Made by a program: the position numbers and the translations under genes | Shown here: positions 1 to 8,509 of the stretch, one piece after another | Numbering within the stretch: position 1 is the first letter of the stretch | Layout: each line of letters opens with the position of its first letter | The notes under the pieces: generated by a model | The model's database searches: none | What the model was told of the DNA's origin: nothing | What the model saw: the letters and a program-made list of their open reading frames with translations, nothing else | Assembly (NCBI RefSeq): GCF_000194605.1 | Contig: NC_015321.1 | Location: 372,001-436,000, forward strand | Direction: 5' to 3' | Source of the DNA: Fluviicola taffensis DSM 16823 | Lineage (GTDB): Bacteria > Bacteroidota > Bacteroidia > Flavobacteriales_D > Crocinitomicaceae | Length of the DNA stretch: 64,000 nt

Positions 1-892
1 AAGCAGTATTCAAGGTATTAAACGCCCCAAGTGCATACCCCGCATTTTTGCCAATACTTGTAAAAATAATTGAATCGTTAATTTTACACAATGACGTATT
101 TCTATTTGCTTGTCCTGGAACCAAATTGTAGTACGAAGGCTTTGTATTCCCACTAATAGTAACACCTGAGGGGTTAAATGTCATCATGGAAGTATACAAA
201 GTTTCATAATATGGATTCTCAAATCTATTTCCTATCAAAACGTAATTCAATCCCACACGTTTAACTTTCATCGTCAACCCACAAAAACCTACTCCGGAAG
301 CTTCTGCCCAAAAACAATCGCTATCTGGTGCAAACTTATTAGAAACAGTACCTGAGGAAGCATTAAAAGCCAAAATTCCTTTTCTTGGATTATCATAAAA
401 CAATCCTGTCGCAATGATTTCGGCACCATTCATATCCATATCATTAACAGATTCAAAAACTCCAGTAGAATTAATAGGCTGAAAAGATGGTTGATCAGTA
501 ACTACATACGGATTTCCTGAAATTGGTGGTGCAGTAATAATAAAACGGGCTAATCCTAGTTGAGGATGTCCATCAACAGTTGTAAAACTACCTCCAATAT
601 ATACATTGTTCCCAAAAACTTCTACAGCTTTAATCTCGTTATTAATTGGCGGAAAATTGGCACTTACAAAGTTGAAATCTGCATCCAGCAATGCAATGTT
701 ATTAGCTGGACTACCATCCACAGAAGTGAACTTTCCAACAAGGATGTATTTATCAATGGAGGCAATGTATTTCACATCTGCTACCTGTCCTGCACCATCA
801 AGGTGAATGGTTACATTCTTTAATACTTGAGAAAAAAGAGTTGATTTGATGAAAAAAAGTAGCAACAATAGAAGTAGTGACGGTAATTTCAT
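1..892 (-). CDS. Secreted protein with delta-60-like repeats (3' end outside window)
   Basis: The reading frame is open from an ATG at 892 down to the window edge, about 297 codons with no stop, so the C-terminus is missing. The start gives a clear signal peptide (MKLPSLLLLL..., ending near LFSQ). Two segments, ILVGKFTSVDGSPANN (about residues 51-66) and IGGSFTTVDGHPQLGLARF (about 106-124), match the pattern of delta-60 repeats (GG-x-F-T-x-x-x-G ... ARL), which form beta-propeller-like folds in secreted Bacteroidota proteins. The likely role is an exported surface or adhesion protein, possibly a T9SS substrate, but the sorting domain would lie beyond the window. It is divergent from the secreted protein gene starting at 957. 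The repeat assignment is by eye. Confidence 0.8.
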   Translation of the reverse strand, partial: MKLPSLLLLLLLFFIKSTLFSQVLKNVTIHLDGAGQVADVKYIASIDKYILVGKFTSVDGSPANNIALLDADFNFVSANFPPINNEIKAVEVFGNNVYIGGSFTTVDGHPQLGLARFIITAPPISGNPYVVTDQPSFQPINSTGVFESVNDMDMNGAEIIATGLFYDNPRKGILAFNASSGTVSNKFAPDSDCFWAEASGVGFCGLTMKVKRVGLNYVLIGNRFENPYYETLYTSMMTFNPSGVTISGNTKPSYYNLVPGQANRNTSLCKINDSIIFTSIGKNAGYALGAFNTLNTA

Positions 893-944
893 GGGCGATT
901 CAAGTTTCTAAGTACAGATGATTTGCGAATTCAAATCTAAATAT

Positions 945-952
945 TACTTTCG
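945..952 (+). promoter_or_regulatory. Bacteroidota -7 box (TACTTTCG), 4 nt before ATG 957
   Basis: TACTTTCG matches TAnnTTTG at 7 of 8 positions and ends 4 nt before the ATG at 957. The transcript would begin at or next to the start codon, which favours ATG 957 over the in-frame ATG at 918 that lies upstream of the box. Confidence 0.5.
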
Positions 953-956
953 TACT

Positions 957-3845
957 ATGCAAACTCGACAACTACTTTTTTTCGTTTTTGTTATCCTCCT
1001 AAATTTCAACGGAAATGCGCAAATGGACTCGGTCTCACTCGCTCAATCTAAAATTAGAGCAAAGACACTAGACTCTATCATTCGTGCAAATCCAGATAAG
1101 CAAACGGATAACTTTTCACCTACTGATCATGCCTCTTTACCTATTGGTATTTGTAAAAAAATTGGTGACATCATTTATGTAATTTGTATCGATTCAGCTC
1201 GATTCACTCCACAAGGGGCCACATTTGATGTCTATATGGCAATTGATTGGCCTGGTGCTTATGGGAAACTCGCTTTTGCTGCAAAAGGGGTTTCATTCAA
1301 CCCAAAAGGTGTGATGCCTGGAGGAGATGGAAATCCAATTACACTGAAACTTTTGGGAGATCAACGCTTAAACCTTGGACCAAAAAACGCCATTGTTTTT
1401 AAAGGAGATGGTAGCAACTACATTCAATGGGGATGTAATGGCTATGAACGCGCAAATATCAATGCCGATATCCTTTTTAGTCAACAAATGATTCACAAAC
1501 CTGGAGGCGGACAGGTAAAAGCAAATATCCAAGTAAATGTGGCGGATCTTTCAAAGATTATGTTTCAAACAAGCATGGATCCATTTATCATAAATGGCTT
1601 AGATGATTTTGAATTTAGAGTGAGTCAATTAGTTGTTGACCGAAATGATTCAATCAATCCATCTGGAATTAATCTCCCTCTTGCAACCCGAAATCTATAT
1701 CCTGATATTGGCAATTGGACTGGATTTTACGCGCATAATTTATCCGTCAAACTTCCTCCCAAACTAAGTAGAGGGAGTAGTGAAACAACTGTTGGAGTAA
1801 CGGATTTAGTGATTGACGACAATGGTGTTTCGGGTGATTTCTTCGCTACAGGAATTTTTAGTGTGGGGGAGGGTGATATGGATAGTTGGGGGTTCTCTAT
1901 AGATTCATTGGTACTTGGAATAGAATACAACCGACTTGTTGATGGTCGTTTAGCAGGAAAAATACGAGTAGAACCATTAAACAACGCTGAATTTGTCTAT
2001 CGAGCTGGAGTATACAAACCAAACGACAACTCGCCACTTATCTACGATTTCACAGCAAAAACTACAAACAACTATACGTATGAGCTAACCATGTTTAACT
2101 CAACTTTACGATTAGCTCCCAATTGCATGATTCATGTACAAGTTGTTTCTGGAAAATTCACTCCTGATATTACCTTGAACGGAAGCTTGACCTATAATGG
2201 TGCAAAAGCTCGTTTAAATAAATTAACTTTTCAATCATTGAATATCGGGACAAAAGCTCCCTATATCTATGGGGGAACATTTGCTCTAACAAGTGACTCA
2301 GTTGGAGATGATGGAGAACCCAACAAAGTTGCGCGACTTCCCATTTCACTCAATTATTTAGAACTTGGAATTACGCAAACTCAAGTCATTCTAAAAGTCG
2401 ATTTGAGCTTAAAATTGGGAGGTGAAGACAATTCAAACTCATTTGGAGCATCCACCTTTGTGGGGGTTATTACAAAAAGAGTTACTGGAGCTGATGGAAG
2501 GCAGAAATTGAAATTCGACAAATTTAAAATTTACGACATCTCATTAGCAATCAGTACAAATCCTTTCACATTAAATGGAGTGATTGCCATTCGGGATGAT
2601 GATCCAGTTTATGGAGATATGTTCTTTGGAGCTATTTCGTTCAAATTGAATGCAATTATGAATGATTTTGCAGGTGTATCCGTTGGTTTTGGAAAACTAA
2701 ACTCAAAACGTTATTGGTATGTGGATGCTTCAGTTCCAATTTCTATTCCAATTGGTCAGTTTGCACTGATTACCAATCTTTTTGGAGGTGTTCAATATGG
2801 AGTAAGGAGTACACTCACCCCTGCTCAAAAGCTCGATCGTGCATTTAGCGGAGCAATGAATCCAACCCAGGGAGCTCCCACTTCATCTGCAATTCCTTTT
2901 ATTCCGGATCCAACTTTAGGACTCGGTTTCAGTGCAGGAGTTGCATTAGTTGCTATCCCAGGAGAATCCGTATTGAATGGGGAAGCTATTTTTTCAATCC
3001 AGTTCAATGCAAATGGAGGCTTGGCAAATATCAACTTTTTTGGGAGGGCTACTATGCTTGTTACGCGTTCCGATCGATCGAAATCAAACGCAACCAAAGT
3101 GGAAGGATCCGTTTCTGTAAACTACGATAACGTCAACAAAGTTTTCGATGCACAAATCGACGCACTAGCCATTGTTCCTGGAATTCTTCAGGGAAATTGC
3201 AATTTAAAAATCCATATAGATAAACATGACTGGTATTTTTGGTTAAACCGTCCTTCCAACAGGGCAACTATCGAAGTATTAAACTTGTTTACGGCTAGTA
3301 CTTATTTTATGGTTGGAACTCAAATTGATCCCATGCCACCACCGCCATCTTACGTCACCAATTTAATCAGTGCCAGTCCAATTATCAGTACAGATATGAG
3401 CAGTGTTAGTACTGGAAATGGTTTTGCTACAGGAATGATGATTGCTGCCAATTTTGGAGGAGAATTTCCGAAAGAAACGAATTGGAGAGGTTATGCATAT
3501 GCAAGTGTAGGAGCTGGCTTCGATATTACGATGTTCAAACTCAGTCCAACAGCCCATTGTGAAGGATCTACGGGAAAAGTAGGATTTAACAATTGGTATT
3601 TAATGGGGCAAGTTTACGCCTGGTTAAGTGGTGGAATGGGAGTAAGACATTATAAAGACGATGGAGAACTCAAAAAAGAATATTCCGTTGCTTCCATCGA
3701 TGCCGCCGCCTTGCTGCAAGGAAGATTACCAAAACCCACATTTGTTTACGGTGCAGTCGGATTTTCAGTTAAACTATTGGGAATAATCAATTTAGATTTC
3801 CAAGCAGATATTGAAATAGGAAATGACTGTGCAATTATCAATTAG
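957..3845 (+). CDS. Large secreted beta-rich protein of unknown function
   Basis: The product is 962 residues from ATG 957. An in-frame ATG at 918 exists, but only the 957 start gives an N-terminal signal peptide (MQTRQLLFFVFVILL..., cleavage near GNAQ), and a -7 box lies between the two. The body is rich in short alternating hydrophobic strands, glycine and asparagine, with no cysteine clusters and no internal membrane helices. It resembles a long all-beta surface or periplasmic protein; I recognise no catalytic motif or named domain and see no CHU_C sorting domain. The following fibronectin-III gene starts 4 nt after this stop, so the two are probably co-transcribed and their products may act together outside the cytoplasm. 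Confidence 0.8.
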   Translation: MQTRQLLFFVFVILLNFNGNAQMDSVSLAQSKIRAKTLDSIIRANPDKQTDNFSPTDHASLPIGICKKIGDIIYVICIDSARFTPQGATFDVYMAIDWPGAYGKLAFAAKGVSFNPKGVMPGGDGNPITLKLLGDQRLNLGPKNAIVFKGDGSNYIQWGCNGYERANINADILFSQQMIHKPGGGQVKANIQVNVADLSKIMFQTSMDPFIINGLDDFEFRVSQLVVDRNDSINPSGINLPLATRNLYPDIGNWTGFYAHNLSVKLPPKLSRGSSETTVGVTDLVIDDNGVSGDFFATGIFSVGEGDMDSWGFSIDSLVLGIEYNRLVDGRLAGKIRVEPLNNAEFVYRAGVYKPNDNSPLIYDFTAKTTNNYTYELTMFNSTLRLAPNCMIHVQVVSGKFTPDITLNGSLTYNGAKARLNKLTFQSLNIGTKAPYIYGGTFALTSDSVGDDGEPNKVARLPISLNYLELGITQTQVILKVDLSLKLGGEDNSNSFGASTFVGVITKRVTGADGRQKLKFDKFKIYDISLAISTNPFTLNGVIAIRDDDPVYGDMFFGAISFKLNAIMNDFAGVSVGFGKLNSKRYWYVDASVPISIPIGQFALITNLFGGVQYGVRSTLTPAQKLDRAFSGAMNPTQGAPTSSAIPFIPDPTLGLGFSAGVALVAIPGESVLNGEAIFSIQFNANGGLANINFFGRATMLVTRSDRSKSNATKVEGSVSVNYDNVNKVFDAQIDALAIVPGILQGNCNLKIHIDKHDWYFWLNRPSNRATIEVLNLFTASTYFMVGTQIDPMPPPPSYVTNLISASPIISTDMSSVSTGNGFATGMMIAANFGGEFPKETNWRGYAYASVGAGFDITMFKLSPTAHCEGSTGKVGFNNWYLMGQVYAWLSGGMGVRHYKDDGELKKEYSVASIDAAALLQGRLPKPTFVYGAVGFSVKLLGIINLDFQADIEIGNDCAIIN

Positions 3846-3849
3846 AAGA

Positions 3850-5868
3850 ATGTTACGATTTATAGTATTTATAACAGGTTTAATCTGCATCAGCAATTTT
3901 GCAGTCTCACAAAATAACAATGCGTTTCCAGTAGTTAGTCATCTCACAAAAGACTCTGCTTTCATTAAATGGATTCCAAAAGATATTCAGATGTTTAATG
4001 TTGTTTTGGAAAACGGTGCTCGTGTTACCATTTCAGCTGAAAATAATCGGAATGATTTTGAAAATGGATTCAAAATAGATTTGGAACCAGTTGTAAAAAA
4101 ATGGGAGAAATGGGATTTATCGAATGAAAAGCTAGACCGAATACATGAGATTCAATTTGGAATTCAATCTGCATTAGCTCATGATAAAACAGCTCAAGAT
4201 TATGCTTTTACAATTGCTAGTTTAGAAGCTTCTCTTTCTTTTGAAATGAATCTTTTATCGGATTTGATGATTGCTATTCCTCGCCCGAAAAGTACGGGAT
4301 CATTTGCAGTTAAAGTAGAAATCAAAGGCTATGAACCCGTTATTCAAATCATTGAAAATAAAACATCTAAAATTGGGGAGGTTCCAAAACTTATTGGAAA
4401 AGTTGACAGAAAAAAAATTGCAACTATTTCATGGAATGCAGATTCGGTAGTCACAGAATACTTAGGCTTTCAAATTGAACGAAAAATAGATAATGGGAAG
4501 TTTGAAAAGATTCTCACCTCTCCCTTTGTAAACTTCAAGACAAACGCCGAAAAGCCAGATCGCCTAGCAAGTTACCGTGATGAAAAACTAGAACAAGGAA
4601 AAACCTATACCTATAAAATTTATGGAATCAATTATTTTGGATTCAAAGGCAAATATAGTAATGAAGTAAAAATCTATTTACCAAAGCTTGTCAATGCAAC
4701 CGTGAATATTGATACCGTTGAATCAAAAGGTTATGAGCGCGAAATATCCGTTAGTTTAATGAAAGAAATTGATTCCTTACCCCTTTTGGTGAATCGACTT
4801 GTATTGATGCGATCAGATAGTCTATTAATTAATTACAATGTTGTTGAACAACGTATGATTAAACCAAACGAAACCAAAATCCTATTCAAAACAACCTCAT
4901 TACTTCCTTCAGGAGACCGCAACTATTTCAAAGTATTTGCTTTTTCACCAGATAATGATACCGCTTATTCAACCCCCTATTACTATTTTACGCTCGATCA
5001 AGAGCCACCAAAGGCCGTTTCCAATTTAAAGGGTCTTATAGATTCACTAGGGCATGTTACATTGTCTTGGACCAAACCAAAAGACAATGATCTACAAGGA
5101 TACCGGGTTTATCGCGCCAATTTAAAAACCGAAGAATTTGTAGAAAAAACAACTTCTCTCAAATTGGAGACTATTTATCTAGATACCCTTAACTTAAACA
5201 CTTTGAACAATGATATTTATTATTTTGTAGTATCCGTTGATCAAAACTATAACAACAGTCCTAATTCAGACACCATTTTGGTGATTAAACCGGATACCAT
5301 TCCCCCTTCAGAGCCATTCATTATATCGCTTCGAAAAGTGGATGTTAAAATTGATATGGAATGGCAAAATTCCACATCAAAAGATGTTGAAAAATCCTAT
5401 TTATTAAGAAAAACTGATTTACAAACAGATACTATCCTTTCTTGGAAAAAAGATGAATACAGCCACTTTATAGATTCAACCTTTGCCTTTTCAAAAGACA
5501 TCAATTATTCCATCCTATCGGTTGATCAGTCCAAAAATCAGACGAGCTCCAAATCCAGAAGTTTATTTATTGAACCAGGTTTCAGACCAGCTCTTCAACA
5601 AGTAAAGGCAGTAGCAGATAGAAGTAATAAAAACATAGTTATTTCTTGGCTAAAACCACAAACAGAAGTGTTTCAATACTTTATTTACCGTAAAAAGGGA
5701 GATGGCAATTTTCACTTAATTGAAACTATTTCTAATGCTTCATTATCCAATTGCAATTTCCAAGACAAAACGGTTTCCATTAGTAATGATTACGAATACC
5801 TGATTCAATATCAATCTCAAGATGGATTTAGAAGCTTAAAACACGAACCCGTAAAAGTGAGGTATTGA
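3850..5868 (+). CDS. Secreted fibronectin type III repeat protein
   Basis: The product is about 672 residues from ATG 3850, which directly precedes a signal peptide (MLRFIVFITGLICIS..., cleavage near AVSQ). An in-frame ATG at 3823 would overlap the upstream gene and bury the signal. At least three FN3-like modules are visible through the pattern W...D..GY.IYR: about residues 190-280 (TISWNADS, FQIERKI), 390-480 (VTLSWTKPKDNDLQGYRVYR) and 585-672 (IVISWLKPQTE, YFIYRKK). FN3 modules are extracellular binding or spacer domains. The close spacing to the upstream secreted protein implies one operon. No catalytic domain and no T9SS C-terminal domain are recognisable. Confidence 0.85.
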   Translation: MLRFIVFITGLICISNFAVSQNNNAFPVVSHLTKDSAFIKWIPKDIQMFNVVLENGARVTISAENNRNDFENGFKIDLEPVVKKWEKWDLSNEKLDRIHEIQFGIQSALAHDKTAQDYAFTIASLEASLSFEMNLLSDLMIAIPRPKSTGSFAVKVEIKGYEPVIQIIENKTSKIGEVPKLIGKVDRKKIATISWNADSVVTEYLGFQIERKIDNGKFEKILTSPFVNFKTNAEKPDRLASYRDEKLEQGKTYTYKIYGINYFGFKGKYSNEVKIYLPKLVNATVNIDTVESKGYEREISVSLMKEIDSLPLLVNRLVLMRSDSLLINYNVVEQRMIKPNETKILFKTTSLLPSGDRNYFKVFAFSPDNDTAYSTPYYYFTLDQEPPKAVSNLKGLIDSLGHVTLSWTKPKDNDLQGYRVYRANLKTEEFVEKTTSLKLETIYLDTLNLNTLNNDIYYFVVSVDQNYNNSPNSDTILVIKPDTIPPSEPFIISLRKVDVKIDMEWQNSTSKDVEKSYLLRKTDLQTDTILSWKKDEYSHFIDSTFAFSKDINYSILSVDQSKNQTSSKSRSLFIEPGFRPALQQVKAVADRSNKNIVISWLKPQTEVFQYFIYRKKGDGNFHLIETISNASLSNCNFQDKTVSISNDYEYLIQYQSQDGFRSLKHEPVKVRY

Positions 5869-5965
5869 TTTTCTTGAGCGAAAGAAATCCATTTTATAAT
5901 TTGAATTAAAAAAGGTAATTTTAAGCCTTCACATTATTCACTATAAATATGGTTTTTTAAATATT

Positions 5966-6955
5966 ATGAGAACTTTTCTTCTAATTATAAGCTTCCTTTT
6001 TCACCTAAGTGGAAGTGCACAATCTGAGCACCAAAAAATTTCAACCGATACCTCTTTGAATTTAAACTCACGGATGGTTTCTAAGGCAAAGACAATTCGA
6101 AAACTAGAAATTCCACATACCAATTTTTCTGAATTGGTAATTGTACATACTGGATTTTCTTTGTTGTATAATGAAACACACGAGCAAGCTTCTTGGGTGG
6201 CTTACCAATTAACGAAAGAAGAAACCACTAAGCGATTTGAGAGAACGGATAAATTTCTTCCCGACCCCAAAGTAAGTACTGAAACAGCTAATAATGCAGA
6301 TTATGCAAGCTCAGGTTACGACAGAGGACATTTAGCTCCAGCTGCCGATATGGGTTGGTCGGAAATAACGGTCACCGAAAGTTTTTACTACAGCAACATG
6401 AGTCCGCAGGAACCAAGTTTCAACCGTGGAATCTGGAAAAAGACAGAAGAATTGGTTCGAAATTGGGCAATTGAAAACAATTCGCTATATGTTGTAACTG
6501 GTCCCGTTTTAACAGACAGCCTGAAAACAATCGGAGAAAACAAGGTTTCTGTTCCCAACTACTATTACAAAGTAATCCTCGATTATTCGGAACCTTCTGT
6601 AAAAGGAATTGGCTTTATTATGGCTAATGCGGCATCAAAAGAAAATCCGAGTTATTTCGCTGTTTCAATTGATAGTGTTGAAACGATTACAGGAATTGAT
6701 TTTTATCCATCATTACCCGATGATCAGGAAATAATCATCGAAAAAACGCTTTGTATCGATTGCTGGAGTTGGAGTTTTCAGAAAAAAGAGGGCGTGGCTA
6801 AAGAAGAACCAATTACTACTACTAAAACAGCATCTAAAAAACAAGTTGACAGAGCAATAGCTGTTCAATGTTCTGGAAAAACAAAGGCAAAAAAGAGATG
6901 TAAACACATGACTAAAAGTGCGAATGGGAAGTGTTCACAGCATGGAGGGGATTGA
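5966..6955 (+). CDS. Secreted DNA/RNA non-specific endonuclease (NUC1 family) with Cys/His tail
   Basis: The product is 329 residues with a signal peptide (MRTFLLIISFLFHLSGSAQS). The catalytic DRGH motif is at residues 119-122, with His122 the expected general base, in the family context YDRGHLAPAADM; the following SNMSPQ...FNRGIW region carries the Mg-binding Asn of the NUC1 (EndA/Serratia nuclease) fold. The enzyme should cleave DNA and RNA outside the cytoplasm, perhaps for nutrient scavenging. The last 28 residues form a separate Lys-rich module with Cys302, Cys312, Cys323 and His326 (pattern C-x9-C-x10-C-x2-H), similar to the small DUF5763-type putative zinc motif. It is monocistronic by appearance. 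Confidence 0.92.
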   Translation: MRTFLLIISFLFHLSGSAQSEHQKISTDTSLNLNSRMVSKAKTIRKLEIPHTNFSELVIVHTGFSLLYNETHEQASWVAYQLTKEETTKRFERTDKFLPDPKVSTETANNADYASSGYDRGHLAPAADMGWSEITVTESFYYSNMSPQEPSFNRGIWKKTEELVRNWAIENNSLYVVTGPVLTDSLKTIGENKVSVPNYYYKVILDYSEPSVKGIGFIMANAASKENPSYFAVSIDSVETITGIDFYPSLPDDQEIIIEKTLCIDCWSWSFQKKEGVAKEEPITTTKTASKKQVDRAIAVQCSGKTKAKKRCKHMTKSANGKCSQHGGD

Positions 6956-7060
6956 GTTATATCGGATTAATTCACACATTTCATCTTCCATAGATATTGG
7001 GAGTTTTCCAGCTATGGGTTAGAATCATTCATTGGTATTCTCTATCCTAAAAACAGTGCT

Positions 7061-7155
7061 CCAACGTTTGGCGCACAGGCGCAGGTTTTTGAGACCTGTT
7101 TGCTGTATTCTGTTTACTGTTTCAAAACTTGAGCTTGTGCGCTGTTATCGGTTAC
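7061..7155. repeat. attC-like foldback element at one end of a one-gene insertion
   Basis: Two imperfect inverted arms, 7071-7092 and 7122-7142, share GCGCACA/TGTGCGC ends and a TTTTGA inner end. A small internal hairpin (CAGGT 82-86 / ACCTG 94-98) lies between them. Outside the arms are CCAACGTTTGG (7061-7071) and GTTATCGGTTAC (7144-7155). This layout, a folded imperfect palindrome with a conserved AACGTTTGG on one side and GATAACAGCGC (minus strand) on the other, resembles cassette-associated attC-like elements I recall from Bacteroidota genomes. I see no integrase, so the site type is an inference. Confidence 0.45.
7144..7155 (+). repeat. 12-bp inverted repeat, left copy
   Basis: GTTATCGGTTAC is the inverted counterpart (11 of 12) of GTTACCGATAAC at 8141-8152. 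The two copies lie just outside the two ends of the gene at 7160-8137. Confidence 0.6.
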
Positions 7156-7159
7156 TTTT

Positions 7160-8137
7160 TTATTGTTCGTCAGTTCCATCTTTGTAGTCAAATTCTCTGT
7201 TAAACTCTCCATTTTCATGATACCATTTCCATAGTCCAACCCGCTTGTCAGTTTGATATTGTCCTTGCAATTTAAGGTTGCCGTTTTCGTAAAATTCTTT
7301 GTAGTCGCCCTTCTTGCCAGTTGAAGTGCTTTTGTTGTTTATGTAAACGAAACTTGCAATATTTTTAAGTTTTCCGTTGTTAAAATATTCAGAACATTCC
7401 ATTATCATTTCTTTTTCCATTTCTATTTCAATGAATTTATAAGATAATTGTCCACTTACTTTGTCAGAATATTGCTCGTAAATACCTACGTTTTTATTGA
7501 TTGTATTTTTTGACTTGATAAATCCGTTTGAAGCGAACTGAGAAGTTATGTTTTTAGTCAAGTCAAACTCAGTTTTGATAATTCCGTTATCGTAAAAATG
7601 TTGCCAAGTTTTTATTGCAATGCCTTTTCTAAATTGCCCTTTAGCAATAACAATATTTTTAGAATTAGTAAATGTGAACTGTCCTCCAGTTTTGTTTTTA
7701 AAAATGTCTGAAAACTGCTTTAAAATTAATAGTTCGTTATTAGTTGTCGGCTTGTCTGTGATTTGTTTCGACCATTTGTCACAGATACCACCAAAACTAA
7801 AAATCCGTCCGCTACCGTCAGTATAAATGAGATAAGTATTCCCAATTGTCATGTAATTACCTGCACGAAGTGTTACAACATTGGTGTCAACCTTGCCAAA
7901 ATACACAGTAACTATTTCAACAGTTGCAGTACCGTCAATACTGCCATCAGAACTTGATGAGATGATGTGGTCAGGATAAGTAAGTGGTGTAGAAAATGTT
8001 AAAACCTTACAGGTGAATATTGTGCCTGGATTTCCTTGAAACAGCATTTCAGTCAAAGTCCGGTCGTCAATGGCACAGCAAGCCCAAGAACTTTGGTAAA
8101 GTCCAACGAAAAATAATATGGTAAGTACTGTCCTCAT
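7160..8137 (-). CDS. Secreted protein with NTR/TIMP-like head and MORN-variant repeats
   Basis: The product is 325 residues from ATG 8137, which gives a signal peptide (MRTVLTILFFVGLYQSSWA) directly followed by Cys-Cys. A longer frame to 8173 would overlap the neighbouring gene and hide the signal. Residues about 20-125 look like an NTR/TIMP-like domain: an N-terminal Cys just after cleavage, an alternating strand pattern, GNTYLIYTDGSG, and a later Cys in GICDKWSKQ. The rest carries MORN-variant repeats (YxNGxLKxxG, KRVGLWKWYHENGEF), as in YwqK-type proteins. The gene lies within 7144-8152, bounded by an inverted repeat, and so looks like a separately acquired unit. The molecular function is unknown. 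Confidence 0.8.
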   Translation of the reverse strand: MRTVLTILFFVGLYQSSWACCAIDDRTLTEMLFQGNPGTIFTCKVLTFSTPLTYPDHIISSSSDGSIDGTATVEIVTVYFGKVDTNVVTLRAGNYMTIGNTYLIYTDGSGRIFSFGGICDKWSKQITDKPTTNNELLILKQFSDIFKNKTGGQFTFTNSKNIVIAKGQFRKGIAIKTWQHFYDNGIIKTEFDLTKNITSQFASNGFIKSKNTINKNVGIYEQYSDKVSGQLSYKFIEIEMEKEMIMECSEYFNNGKLKNIASFVYINNKSTSTGKKGDYKEFYENGNLKLQGQYQTDKRVGLWKWYHENGEFNREFDYKDGTDEQ

Positions 8138-8140
8138 AAA

Positions 8141-8152
8141 GTTACCGATAAC
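8141..8152 (-). repeat. 12-bp inverted repeat, right copy
   Basis: GTTACCGATAAC here supplies the last codons and stop (Ser-Tyr-Arg-stop) of the minus-strand gene at 8142-8495, as well as the sequence just before ATG 8137. It mirrors the copy at 7144-7155. Confidence 0.6.
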
Positions 8153-8495
8153 TTCTTGATAGTCGTGAGTCATAAATATGAAACGGAAGCATACTTTTAT
8201 CTTTTTCAGTAAATATCCCAGTATACTTCAAAAAAGCTTCCTCAAACGAGCAAATCAGATAACCTCTATCGTTAAAAGAATAGGTTCCAGATAATTTATA
8301 CCGTTCCAAATGCCGCTCATCCATATCATCCATGGGTCTGAAAGCATCAACGACCTTCTTAGTTATTTCTACCATGCCGTTATCGAAAAACTCTAAACAA
8401 TCTCGATATATAATACAAAAAAATATCCCGCCTGCATGTAAGTCCGTATTTGCAATCAATTCGGACACATATTTCTTGTTGTATTGTATCTTCAT
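8142..8495 (-). CDS. Hypothetical 117-residue protein, possibly with altered C-terminus
   Basis: This is a short soluble protein with no signal peptide or membrane helix and no domain I recognise. It starts 14 nt after the alternative GlmU stop, so it may be the last gene of that operon. Its final residues (RSYR) and stop codon are encoded by the right-hand inverted repeat (8141-8152), so the native C-terminus may have been replaced when the neighbouring unit inserted. Comparing its length with homologues would decide this. Confidence 0.65.
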   Translation of the reverse strand: MKIQYNKKYVSELIANTDLHAGGIFFCIIYRDCLEFFDNGMVEITKKVVDAFRPMDDMDERHLERYKLSGTYSFNDRGYLICSFEEAFLKYTGIFTEKDKSMLPFHIYDSRLSRSYR

Positions 8496-8509
8496 ACTCT
8501 TTTGGAAGA

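Noticed and set aside
1727-1984. Minus-strand frame inside the large secreted protein gene
   Set aside because: It lies opposite an unbroken secreted-protein frame with a signal peptide and has no signal or domain of its own.
7061-7155. Classical integron with integrase
   Set aside because: The foldback lacks convincing GTTRRRY boxes and no tyrosine recombinase gene is in the window; I only call it attC-like.
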